Shown here: positions 39,872 through 48,895 of the stretch, in pieces
Layout: each line of letters starts with the position of its first letter
Numbering within the stretch: the stretch's first letter is position 1
Origin: Hyphomicrobiales bacterium
GTDB taxonomy: Bacteria; Pseudomonadota; Alphaproteobacteria; Rhizobiales; Rhizobiaceae
NCBI GenBank assembly: GCA_900471525.1
Contig: UCEZ01000014.1
Span: 62,979-126,978 of the forward strand
Length of the DNA: 64,000 nt
Direction: 5' to 3'
Notes under the pieces: model-generated
The model's database searches: none
What the model was told of the DNA's origin: nothing
Seen by the model: only the letters and a program-made list of their open reading frames with translations
Translations under genes and position numbers: made by a program

Positions 39872-40729
39872 ATGATTTCCTTGCTCCACACACTGTTGGA
39901 ACTTGGCCACTCCACCTCGAAGAACTTGGAGTTCGCTCATTCGCCCGATGTAAAGGTCAGCTATGGAGAAGAGACGATTACTGAGATGAATTTGCTGGAG
40001 ATCAGACGGCGCCATCCGCACAAAGTAACACTGCTGACATTTTCAAAATCGCAGGAAAGCAAGAACACTGGAGCCGACTGGGAGTGGCATATTATCGGAA
40101 GCGTCTACACCCTGAAGATGCGCGTGCAAGCCAAGAGAATTCATAAAGCCGGCGGAATTGGAAAGCTGCAGCAGATGGGCAAAGAAGCCGCCAAGCCGCA
40201 GATAGATTTGCTCATTGAAGATGCAAAAGCGAACAGTCTCTTTCCTGCATACTGCTTTTATTGCGCCGAGCCCCAGAGGTCTTACTGGGTGAAAGGAACC
40301 GTAGAAGGACAAGTGGAAGCGTTCGAAACCGGTTGTCTGATTGCGGACGCTGAAACTGTGAAATCAAAATCGCCAAAAAAACTTTATGAGATCGAAAACG
40401 ATACCGTTCCGTGGCATTTTTTGTGTACGAGACACAAGTTCTCAGTGAGTCAGAGCCCCTACCTTCAACGATTTCAGGAAGACCTTCCGATTGAGCGATA
40501 TATGGAAGAAGTCATCCCGTCCTATGAAGACCGCGCGACCGATGTTGGACTGCCTACGATCTTCCAACTGAACGATGGGCGCTCCAGGCTTGACGAGAGA
40601 AAAGGGATATCCCGTACGCCTGAGGCCGTTGGTAAAGAGATCATTCCAGAGGATTTTAAAAGGCGCGGAATAACCAGATTTTTAAAGATCGACATGCGGA
40701 CACCCGATCTGTTTGCGATAAGAGGCTGA
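39872..40729 (+). CDS. DUF6615-like protein, possible PD-(D/E)XK nuclease
   Basis: A 285-residue protein. The conserved block ETITEMNLLEIRRRHPHKV, TGADWEWHIIGSVYTLKMRVQAKRI has a Glu, then an Asp/Glu (ADWEW), then Gln-Ala-Lys, the spacing and chemistry of PD-(D/E)XK nucleases. FPAYCFYCAEPQR follows. I recall this family as DUF6615 but cannot check it. The frame extends to 39704; the ATG at 39872 with GGGAG upstream is preferred. It lies next to a resolvase and an Avs-like gene, so a defence role is a reasonable guess. Confidence 0.62.
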   Translation: MISLLHTLLELGHSTSKNLEFAHSPDVKVSYGEETITEMNLLEIRRRHPHKVTLLTFSKSQESKNTGADWEWHIIGSVYTLKMRVQAKRIHKAGGIGKLQQMGKEAAKPQIDLLIEDAKANSLFPAYCFYCAEPQRSYWVKGTVEGQVEAFETGCLIADAETVKSKSPKKLYEIENDTVPWHFLCTRHKFSVSQSPYLQRFQEDLPIERYMEEVIPSYEDRATDVGLPTIFQLNDGRSRLDERKGISRTPEAVGKEIIPEDFKRRGITRFLKIDMRTPDLFAIRG

Positions 40730-40842
40730 CCATCTGACTTATCAGACCAGCCGCGATGCGACCTTCACATCGTCGGACATCTTGTATGCCCGAAAAGTTA
40801 TGGAATGACTACTTTGGGCCGACTGCAGTCTTTATGCACGCG

Positions 40843-41040
40843 CTACTCCACCCCGGCAGCTACTCTATCCGACGCCGCTTGTGTGGCCTCGACGATGGCG
40901 GTGAGCGTGCTGGTCAGATAGAGCAGTTGATCGACAGCATTGAGTTTGCAGGTCGCCATTTCGGCTCCCGCGTCATGTCCCGCAAAAGCGCGTTCTCTCG
41001 ATGCAGAGAAATCGCCCTGATGACGCGCTCCACGCTGTAG
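40843..41040 (-). pseudogene. IS66 family transposase remnant (3' end of tnpC)
   Basis: The minus strand reads SVERVIRAISLHRENAL, then in another frame AFAGHDAGAE, then directly TCKLNAVDQLLYLTSTLTAI and a stop. These are the C-terminal landmarks of IS66 TnpC. There is a frameshift, and the stretch between GAE and TCKLN that normally reads about ten residues is missing. The rest of the transposase is cut off about 10 bases from the resolvase stop. It is a relic of an older insertion. Confidence 0.75.
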
Positions 41041-41049
41041 ATATCGATC

Positions 41050-41616
41050 TCAAACGCCACCCGGGGCAGGCATTGCCATGCTTAATATCCGATAGACCTG
41101 CATTCGCGAGCAACCGACCCGGCGCGCGATTTCAGCAGGACCGGCCCCAGCGGCTTGCGCCGCGAAAATAGCCTGCCGATCGATCCGAGCCACACCGCCG
41201 CGATAGACACCCTCCCTCTTGGCCTTCTCAATACCTTCGCGCTGTCGCTCCTTGATGAAGCGGCGCTCCATCTGCGCAACCATGCCCAACACAGTCAGCA
41301 CCATTTGCCCCATATCGCCCCGTGTAGTGACATGAGGGTCGAGCACCGTCACGAACGCGCCGCGCTGCTCGCACTCGTGCACGATGTTCAGCACGTCGCG
41401 CGTATCGCGCCCCAGCCGGTCGAGCCGGGTCACGACTAGTTCGTCGCCGGGGCGAAGGAACTCGATCACAGTCACAAGCTCGGCCCGCCCGTCACGGCTG
41501 CCACCGGAAATCTTCTCCGACCGGATGATACTACAGCCCTCGGCCTTCAGCTTCGCAAGCTGCGTTTCGAGGTCTTGATCCGCGGTGCTAACGCGGGCAT
41601 ATCCGATGCGGGCCAT
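41050..41616 (-). CDS. Serine recombinase (Tn3 resolvase/invertase family)
   Basis: A 188-residue serine recombinase. Catalytic Ser is in IGYARVSTADQDLETQ, with Arg and Asp in RLDRLGRDTRDVL, the helix MVLTVLGMVAQMERRFIKERQREGI, and a C-terminal HTH with AAGAGPAEIARRVGCSRMQVYRIL. Complete. Upstream of its start (to the right) are two inverted repeats that could be its res sites. It neighbours an IS66 relic and may come from a Tn3-like element whose transposase is lost. Confidence 0.93.
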   Translation of the reverse strand: MARIGYARVSTADQDLETQLAKLKAEGCSIIRSEKISGGSRDGRAELVTVIEFLRPGDELVVTRLDRLGRDTRDVLNIVHECEQRGAFVTVLDPHVTTRGDMGQMVLTVLGMVAQMERRFIKERQREGIEKAKREGVYRGGVARIDRQAIFAAQAAGAGPAEIARRVGCSRMQVYRILSMAMPAPGGV

Positions 41617-41623
41617 ATGTCAC

Positions 41624-41735
41624 CTCAGGGTTAAAACCTGAGGCTACCGCGTCACAAATAGGCGGCGTCAACCCAGATGTTACGGGCGGGCTGTTCGGCC
41701 GGTTACGTCACGACAGGGTATACCCTGCTGTGACG
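41624..41735. promoter_or_regulatory. Possible res (resolvase) region
   Basis: Two inverted repeats lie upstream of the resolvase start: CCTCAGG/CCTGAGG with a 7-base spacer (41624-41644), and a 30-bp near-palindrome at 41706-41735 centred on GGGTATACCC with two mismatched pairs. Subsites of this size are typical of resolvase binding regions. Confidence 0.45.
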
Positions 41736-41937
41736 CTCATTACTAAGTAGGCTGTTTCGCTCGGTAGCGCCGCTTGGGGCGGAAAGAGGACTGTCAGGTC
41801 TAGGGATGAAATCACGACGAGCTGCCGTCCTGCCGGCGAACTCATCCTGATCTTTCGCGACCGTTCTTGAACCTTGATGTTTGGGTTTTCTGAGACGCAT
41901 TATCGAGTTTAAGAATCGAGTTCGAAAGTAGCAATCA

Positions 41938-44900
41938 ATGGTCCAGAAATCTGACAATGTGCGGCATACTAGAGCTGGCGACCAATTCCACTATCGATGG
42001 GCCGCGCGACGCTGCCTTGGACTGATTGATCCTAGTTCATCATTAGTCTGCATAACCATCGAAGGCGTCTCGAGTGAGGAAACGCCTTCCGATAATGATG
42101 GCACCGGCGAGGAAGTAGTTGACATTGCCGAATACTATGGCGACAGCCGGATAAGCCACGCAAGAAAAATCTCTTATCATCAACTCAAGCATTCATATCA
42201 GGCTGTAGTGCCATGGACATTAAGTGCTCTAAGCAAGACTCTGGCTGGATTTTATAAGAGATACAGGGTTTTTCTGGAGAACGCTTCTGACATCAGCATT
42301 CAGACCGTTGAATTTACATACACCACCAATCGCCCTGTCGCCAAAGACGTTCATGATCTGTTTGGAAGGATAAAGCAGCGGAACCTTAACCCAAATGACA
42401 CTGAGCAATGGGCGCAAATTAAGCGATACATCGGTACAGCCGATGACAATCTCGCTTTCGATTTTTTAGCAAATTTTCGTATCGACGACACTAATGAATA
42501 TCATTGGAAGCAACGCAGCATCCTGATCGAGGAGCTAAGTGGCTACATTGCTGGATCTGATAAGGAAGTGGCGGATCAGCTTTGGCGATTGGTCATCGAC
42601 AAGGCCCTGCCTCAGAACGCGAACAATCCGGAAATTACTCGCGAAGATGTCCTGCGCTTTCTGAATACTGATGAGGATGAGCTCTTTCCAGCTCCTTGCT
42701 TGATCGAGGAGGGAGAGGCTCATTTTGCACGAGAACAGGAAGACGATTTTTGGTCTGCAATTTTGGCAGCAGAAGGCCACCCAGTAATCATACATGCCGA
42801 GGGTGGCGTCGGTAAATCCGCACTTGCAAACAAGCTACGCCAGCGGACAGATGATCACTCAGTCGCCATACTATATGATTGCTTTGGCAACGGCGAATAT
42901 CGCAGCTCGACAGAGCGGAGGGACGAACACCGCGTCGCGCTTGTCCAAATGGCAAACGAACTTGCCTCGCTGCAATTGTGCCATCCGTTGATCCCTTCCC
43001 CTCACGCGAGACCTGACGACTATCTTCGGGCTTTCAGATATCGCCTCAAGCAATCAATTGAGATTCTGAGAGGCTATAACCCAGAGGCAAAATTAGTTTT
43101 GCTAATAGATGCTGCCGACAACGCGGAAATGGCAGCCGAAGAGTATCAAGAGCGTGCCAGCTTCGCCAAAGATCTTATTCGCCAGAAATTGCCGGAGGGA
43201 GTCGCATGTGTATTTTTATGTCGTTCGCACAGGATCAAGAAGTTAGACCCTCCTTACAATTATATCGATTTGGCTCTGCGATCATTTTCTCAATCGGAAA
43301 CTGAAAGGCTTTTGTTAGCGTCATTTCCTGACGCGACTGTGCAGGATGTCCGCGAGTTCCATCGTATAAGCTCACAAAATCCGCGCGTTCAAGCTACAGC
43401 AATAAGTCGTGGGTTCAGTTTGCCGGACACGTTGCTCATGTTAGGTCCGAATCCGACGACCGTTGAAGACACGATCCGCAACATATTCGCTCAATCTATT
43501 AGCCATTTGATCGACCGCGTTCCAAAAGCGGAGGCCCAACAGCTGCAAGCTCTTTGCGAAGCCATGGCGGCATTACGGCCGTTTATTCCAATTGATGTCC
43601 TCTCCTTGGTTTCTGGCTTAGACAGAAGCGCTATCAGAAGCTTCATCGTGGACTTAGGGCGACCGCTGTCGCTAGTAGGAGAAGCGGTGCAATTTTTCGA
43701 TGAACCATCCGAGACATGGTTTCGAGAAACCTATGCGCCCGAGAAAGCTAAGCTTGCGACATTCGTTGCAACGTTAAAACCTCTCGCATTGACTAGCAGC
43801 TATGTGGCCGCCGCGTTGCCTCAACTGATGCTTGAGGCGGGACTATATGCGGAGCTTGTAGAACTAGTTCTGCGAGACGACGACCTTCCTGATCACAGCC
43901 CTGTCGAAAGGCGCAACTCATCCTTGCAGCGCCTACAATTTGCGTTGAAGGCAGCCCTTCGAAAGAAACAGTACGAAGACGCTGCAAAGCTAGCTTTGAA
44001 GGCCGGGGGAGAAACGGCCGGTAGCGACCGCCAAGAAGCGCTGATCCAATCAAATACCGACCTAGTCTCTCATCTGCTATCTGCCCATCGGCTCAGGGAA
44101 ATCGTCGCACAGAAGACTTTTTCGGTGAGTTGGCACGGGGGGCACCACGCATACGAAGCTTGCCTACTGTCGGGATGCGCGGAGACATTGGCGGAATCTC
44201 GCAGCTACCTCCGTCTCTCTCGTAGATGGGTACATAGTTGGGCGAAGCTATCTAAAAGCGAGCGCAAGAAACAGGAAGTAAGTGACGCCGACATCGCTGA
44301 GATCGCACTGTGTCAGCTTTATCTCAATGGCCCGAAAGCGCTTGTCGATGAGCTCCAAAGTTGGCGACCTCGCAGTGTAGCCTTTCGAGTAGGATCAATC
44401 GTCTTCAAGCGCTTGGTCGATCTCGGAGAGCATGTCCTGCTCGCTGCCGTTGCTAAATGCTCGCTGAAGAACCCTTGCATCCTGTTTGCAGCGATTAATG
44501 CTGAAGCGCGCGTGCTAAAGTATCTGGACTCTGAGACCGTCAAAGCTGCCTTCGACGGTCTAAAAAAATATCATAGGCAAATAAGAAAGTATCGGATGGA
44601 GCCTTCATATGAGGAACCAATCCTTTCTGTAGTCAACTCACTTGTACAATCGGCAGTCGTCCAGAGCGCAGCTGATCACATCGAAATCGCCGACGTTCTC
44701 GATCTCTACATACCGCCACCTGAACGATACTACTTCAGCCGCCATTCGGACGAACCTCGCTTCACGTTGCTTCGTTCAGTCTGCTTGAGAGCAGCGCTTA
44801 GAGGTCAATCAATCGAAATCTCAGATGTTGCGAAGCCAGAGATAAAAAAGCAGCTGGAGAAAGACCGCAATTCTCAAAGCACTGAGGCGCGGGAATTTCA

Positions 44901-47900
44901 TGATGATGTCACAGCTGTTCTAGGTTGGCACACGCTTTGGGTAAGAGCTCTTCTCGGGCAGGTGCAGTCGACGCAGCTCGACCAAGCAATTGAACTCTGC
45001 CGCTCAGAATCTCGGAAGGGTAGCGGTTACTACAACAGAGATGATCGCTTTACGTCGAAGGAGATTTCGCGGCTTTGGATCGAATCTCTTTTGATCGTTG
45101 AGCCAACCGCCGACAGAATGGACCGGTTTCTTCAGTGGAAGGCTTCGCTCAAACAGGGGCTATTCACACCGGCCCTAACGAGACTTACTCAACTTTGTGC
45201 CAATTCGCAGATATTCGCTGAGTACGCCTATGGCTTCGCACAGGAAACGTTTGATATCATTGACCGAGACCGCATGGATGCGGAACAGAAGGTCGAAACA
45301 TACGTAGAGATCGCCCGTGCCATCTTCGCTCTTAGTCCTCCAGAGTCCGAGCACTACTTTGACAAGGCAGTAGAGGTTGCCGGGCGAATCGGCCAAGAGA
45401 ATCTGGATCGCTGGTCATCTTTTTTGGAGCTTGCGTCAGCGGCTGCGGAACTTGGCGCGCCCCAACCCGAACTGACCTACCGCCTGTCTCGGGCAGCAGA
45501 GATGGTTTATGCCTTTGTTGCCCGTGACAAGTATTTCGATTGGGAAGGGACCATAGATGCGATCGTCGGCCTTTGCCCGGCGTCGAGCTTAGCTATCTTA
45601 AGTCGCTGGAAGGATCGCTCTTTCGGTTGGGAGAACCGGATTTTTCCGCACGCGATGGAAAAGCTGTTGGAATTAGCGGAAATTGATGCCCGAGCGGCTT
45701 TAGCTCTTGTTGGATTCCAATACCAGTGGTCCGATGAAGCTCTGGTTCAATCGGCGATCACAAGGACGGACAAACAAGAAACGAAAAGGACCCTTTTTGA
45801 GCGCTCGTTGCGATACATCGCTATTTCGGAGCCCAGTCTGAAGGACCTTGAAGGGCTTGAGTCCCTCGCAACGAAGAACGGATGGTCTGATTTCGATTTT
45901 GGAGACCTTAAGGAGCGGTCGAGAAGCGCGCAGGAGCGCGAACAACGACGCAACAGCAGCTCGCACACGGATTACGAACCGAAGCCCGACTTACCAAAAG
46001 ACTGGGATGACATATTTGAGAACTTAGAGGTGGCGTCCTCGGAGTCCGTTCAAAATGCATACAGGCGGTTTAGAGCCGGCAGTCCGCCATTTTATGTTGG
46101 ACAATTTGCTACAGAGTTTTTCGGGCGCGTCCCTTCCGGCTCAGAACCAAAGGCGCTAAAGGCGATCTTTTCCGTTAGCGATTTTGACCTTTATGAATTT
46201 CGCGGCCTCTTCGAAGTATTGCCGGGCAATTGGGTAACCCGCAACCATATTCGCAGTTCGCTTAGGACGATTACTGAGGATGTATGCAAGTCCAACTTTT
46301 ACGAGATTGCCAAATCCCGATATTATCAAGCTTTGCCTTATGAAGTCATCGCTCGGTGTACTGGTATCAACGAGCGTCAAATATATCAGTGGGTCGTAGA
46401 AGCCAGTGCTGAGAATCCACTCATTCTCGGATCGGGGCGGCTGTTTTCTCTCGTCGGATTGATAGCGCCGGCGCTCGACGCGCAACAGGCGGCAGATGCG
46501 CTCACCTTCGGACTGAAGTTGCTTGAAGCCGATATGACTGACCAGGATGGCGATGGAGAGTGGTCTTCAAAATTACTCCCACCAAATGAATCCGGTACGT
46601 CGCTGGCGGGCTACATATGGGGCGCTCTTGGATCGCCCCATACTGCGGAGCGCTGGCAGGCGGCTCATGTAGTTGGCCTGATGTGTGCTTTTGAGAGGCT
46701 TGAGATTCTGCAACCGTTGTCTTCATTTGCCAACGGCGCCAATTCCGCGCCATTCCATGACGCGAGCCTTCCATTCTACAATCTGAGCGCCAAACTTTGG
46801 TTGTTGCTCGCATTGCGGAGGGCGGTCAAACTTGGTGACTTGAAGCCAATTCTTTTATTTGAGGATTTCATTCGCCGAGCCTGCTGTGAATCGGAGCGCC
46901 ATCTAATGCTCCGCGGGATCAGTGCAGACATTCTGCTCACACTTCACGAGCACGAGAGCATTAAACTTTCCAGAGTAGAAAGCGAACGCCTACGAACGAT
47001 CAACATTTCCAAGCATGAACTGCTGATTTCTAATCCCTACCAACGCGATCTTGTGGTCTCTACATCTGGCCCGGAAGACGACGAAAACGGCTACTACTTT
47101 AGCTATGACATATCCCGCTATTGGTTTGAGAGTTTGGGGAGGATTTTTGCGTTCGGTCCCAGGGAAATAGAACATCGTGCAATTCGGTTCCTACGCGAAG
47201 AACTGGGCATTCACGATTCAGGAGGCGCAAAAGGCGATCCTAGGCATCATCGTAGGCTATATGGTGACTATGAAACGACCCACTCTCACGGCTCCTATCC
47301 TCAAGCGGAGGACTTATCTTTTTACCACTCGTATCACTCTATGATGATGGTAGCAGGTGAACTGATCGATACAGTTCAAAGACATCAGCACAGCGAATAT
47401 TCTGATGAGTTGGCCGAGTGGATCGCTAGGCATGAAATCACCCGCTCAGATGGCCTTTGGCTAGCTGATCGTCGAGACCCCGTACCCACTGAAGCGCCGA
47501 ACTGGAAATCACGGGGGGAGGACGAGGCGTGGCGCTTCTCGATCACCAAAAATGATCTTCTCGACGCGCTTAGATTCGAAGAAAACGGCATTTGCGTTTG
47601 GGGTAGCTGGAATCGCGTCGAGGGCGATCAGGAAGAGGACATTACTATTTCCAGTGCGCTTGTGAACTCCGAACGAGGGCACTCTCTCTTGCGTGCTCTT
47701 CAAACGATACCGGATCCTCATGGTTATCGAATTCCTCCAAGCGGAAATGATCTGGAGATCGATTTTGGGCATTATCAGCTTAAGGGGTGGATTTGGGAAA
47801 CTTCCGGAGAACACGGGATAGACAAGCGTGATCCTTGGGCTGGCGACATTGGTTATCCTCCTATACGACCTGCCAAGTGGTTTTCCGATTTGGTCGGGCT

Positions 47901-48216
47901 ACAGTCCGACGATGAACGCCGACTGTGGCGCACGTTATCCAGTGATCAACCGGTGCTGTGTTCACGTGTATGGGGCCGCAAATCTATTAAGAATGAATAC
48001 GTAAGTCCTGAAATTGGCTCGCGACTTATCGTTAGTGAAAAGGCACTCAAGCAGTGGCTTTCGTCCCTCGGAATGAACATTATCCTTGAAGTTCAGATCC
48101 GGCGGGATTTTAGACGAGATTCGTATCGCCGACGGCAGGAAGAATCTTCTGAATACCTCCCTCCATACACGTTGGTGGTGCTAATTGATGCTGAAGGAAG
48201 AATTGAAACGCTCTAG
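41938..48216 (+). CDS. Avs-like STAND NTPase with Cap4-like nuclease domain (2092 aa)
   Basis: A very large cytosolic protein with a three-part immune-receptor plan. Residues 1-200: nuclease-like domain, with GDQFHYRWAARRCLG, acidic ITIEGVSSEE and VVDIAEYYG, then YHQLKHS (Gln-x-Lys at about 82-84), the pattern of Cap4/DUF4297 DNA endonucleases. About 265-560: STAND NTPase, with Walker A GGVGKSALANKL (about 289), Walker B LVLLIDAADNAE (about 386) and the sensor VFLCRSHRIKKL (about 428). The remaining 1500 residues are helical and would be the sensor. In Avs proteins the sensor recognises phage terminase or portal proteins and activates a nuclease. Low GC. A second gene overlaps its end. Confidence 0.82.
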   Translation: MVQKSDNVRHTRAGDQFHYRWAARRCLGLIDPSSSLVCITIEGVSSEETPSDNDGTGEEVVDIAEYYGDSRISHARKISYHQLKHSYQAVVPWTLSALSKTLAGFYKRYRVFLENASDISIQTVEFTYTTNRPVAKDVHDLFGRIKQRNLNPNDTEQWAQIKRYIGTADDNLAFDFLANFRIDDTNEYHWKQRSILIEELSGYIAGSDKEVADQLWRLVIDKALPQNANNPEITREDVLRFLNTDEDELFPAPCLIEEGEAHFAREQEDDFWSAILAAEGHPVIIHAEGGVGKSALANKLRQRTDDHSVAILYDCFGNGEYRSSTERRDEHRVALVQMANELASLQLCHPLIPSPHARPDDYLRAFRYRLKQSIEILRGYNPEAKLVLLIDAADNAEMAAEEYQERASFAKDLIRQKLPEGVACVFLCRSHRIKKLDPPYNYIDLALRSFSQSETERLLLASFPDATVQDVREFHRISSQNPRVQATAISRGFSLPDTLLMLGPNPTTVEDTIRNIFAQSISHLIDRVPKAEAQQLQALCEAMAALRPFIPIDVLSLVSGLDRSAIRSFIVDLGRPLSLVGEAVQFFDEPSETWFRETYAPEKAKLATFVATLKPLALTSSYVAAALPQLMLEAGLYAELVELVLRDDDLPDHSPVERRNSSLQRLQFALKAALRKKQYEDAAKLALKAGGETAGSDRQEALIQSNTDLVSHLLSAHRLREIVAQKTFSVSWHGGHHAYEACLLSGCAETLAESRSYLRLSRRWVHSWAKLSKSERKKQEVSDADIAEIALCQLYLNGPKALVDELQSWRPRSVAFRVGSIVFKRLVDLGEHVLLAAVAKCSLKNPCILFAAINAEARVLKYLDSETVKAAFDGLKKYHRQIRKYRMEPSYEEPILSVVNSLVQSAVVQSAADHIEIADVLDLYIPPPERYYFSRHSDEPRFTLLRSVCLRAALRGQSIEISDVAKPEIKKQLEKDRNSQSTEAREFHDDVTAVLGWHTLWVRALLGQVQSTQLDQAIELCRSESRKGSGYYNRDDRFTSKEISRLWIESLLIVEPTADRMDRFLQWKASLKQGLFTPALTRLTQLCANSQIFAEYAYGFAQETFDIIDRDRMDAEQKVETYVEIARAIFALSPPESEHYFDKAVEVAGRIGQENLDRWSSFLELASAAAELGAPQPELTYRLSRAAEMVYAFVARDKYFDWEGTIDAIVGLCPASSLAILSRWKDRSFGWENRIFPHAMEKLLELAEIDARAALALVGFQYQWSDEALVQSAITRTDKQETKRTLFERSLRYIAISEPSLKDLEGLESLATKNGWSDFDFGDLKERSRSAQEREQRRNSSSHTDYEPKPDLPKDWDDIFENLEVASSESVQNAYRRFRAGSPPFYVGQFATEFFGRVPSGSEPKALKAIFSVSDFDLYEFRGLFEVLPGNWVTRNHIRSSLRTITEDVCKSNFYEIAKSRYYQALPYEVIARCTGINERQIYQWVVEASAENPLILGSGRLFSLVGLIAPALDAQQAADALTFGLKLLEADMTDQDGDGEWSSKLLPPNESGTSLAGYIWGALGSPHTAERWQAAHVVGLMCAFERLEILQPLSSFANGANSAPFHDASLPFYNLSAKLWLLLALRRAVKLGDLKPILLFEDFIRRACCESERHLMLRGISADILLTLHEHESIKLSRVESERLRTINISKHELLISNPYQRDLVVSTSGPEDDENGYYFSYDISRYWFESLGRIFAFGPREIEHRAIRFLREELGIHDSGGAKGDPRHHRRLYGDYETTHSHGSYPQAEDLSFYHSYHSMMMVAGELIDTVQRHQHSEYSDELAEWIARHEITRSDGLWLADRRDPVPTEAPNWKSRGEDEAWRFSITKNDLLDALRFEENGICVWGSWNRVEGDQEEDITISSALVNSERGHSLLRALQTIPDPHGYRIPPSGNDLEIDFGHYQLKGWIWETSGEHGIDKRDPWAGDIGYPPIRPAKWFSDLVGLQSDDERRLWRTLSSDQPVLCSRVWGRKSIKNEYVSPEIGSRLIVSEKALKQWLSSLGMNIILEVQIRRDFRRDSYRRRQEESSEYLPPYTLVVLIDAEGRIETL

Positions 48217-48895
48217 CGATGTTCTTGAGCTCGGAAAATTACTCGTCAAGGCGTTAGACCTTGACCAGACGGTTGATACTTTAGGCCGTTGGATGGCGCA
48301 TCACGTTGCAGAATTGATGCAAGCGGTGGAAGAGGCGGAAGGTCGAGAGAAAGCTGATATTGAAGATCGTTGCCGCAACGCGATTCTAGAACTCTGGGAA
48401 CACATCAACTTTTTTCCTAGAGGACATCGACCTTTCGCGGACGTAGAGCCGCTTCTAACGGTCATCCGATCGCTGGATCCAGATAACAGTGCATACTTTT
48501 ATCATTCTGAAGCTCAGACGCTACTTTCGTCATCAGAAATGGATGAGGGGACGAGGCAGTGGATGGAACTAGCGCAAGGTATTGACTATTCAGCACGTTT
48601 GTTAGTCAGCATGTGTCTTCAAAAAGCTGCGGGCGACCTCGTCGAGGATAAGCGTGAGTGGTTCGACCTCGTTGAATCCCTTGACGCGGATATTCCGATG
48701 ACCCGATTAGTGAGAGTTATCATCGATGGTAAGAAGCAAACCGAGGAACAAAAGAAGGTAGAAAAAATCACGAAATCCGTAGATTTTCTTAAGGACAGAC
48801 GTGAACGGTTAAAGACGATGATCGAAATGTCGAGCATGCTAATCTCTTCAATTGAAGAGGACATTACGCGCTTGCATAAGGCGATGGCCGATTAG
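48188..48895 (+). CDS. Partner protein of the STAND NTPase, unknown family
   Basis: A 235-residue, acidic, all-helical protein without membrane span or signal. It starts 29 bases inside the STAND gene (TTG 48185 or ATG 48188), so it is co-translated. The middle has FFPRGHRPFADVEPLLTVI and the C-terminus a long charged coiled coil (KKQTEEQKKVEKITKSVDFLKDRRERLKTM). Type III Avs systems are known to have two genes, and this may be the second. Possible roles are control of the nuclease or sensor, but no activity is shown. Confidence 0.72.
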   Translation: MLKEELKRSSDVLELGKLLVKALDLDQTVDTLGRWMAHHVAELMQAVEEAEGREKADIEDRCRNAILELWEHINFFPRGHRPFADVEPLLTVIRSLDPDNSAYFYHSEAQTLLSSSEMDEGTRQWMELAQGIDYSARLLVSMCLQKAAGDLVEDKREWFDLVESLDADIPMTRLVRVIIDGKKQTEEQKKVEKITKSVDFLKDRRERLKTMIEMSSMLISSIEEDITRLHKAMAD

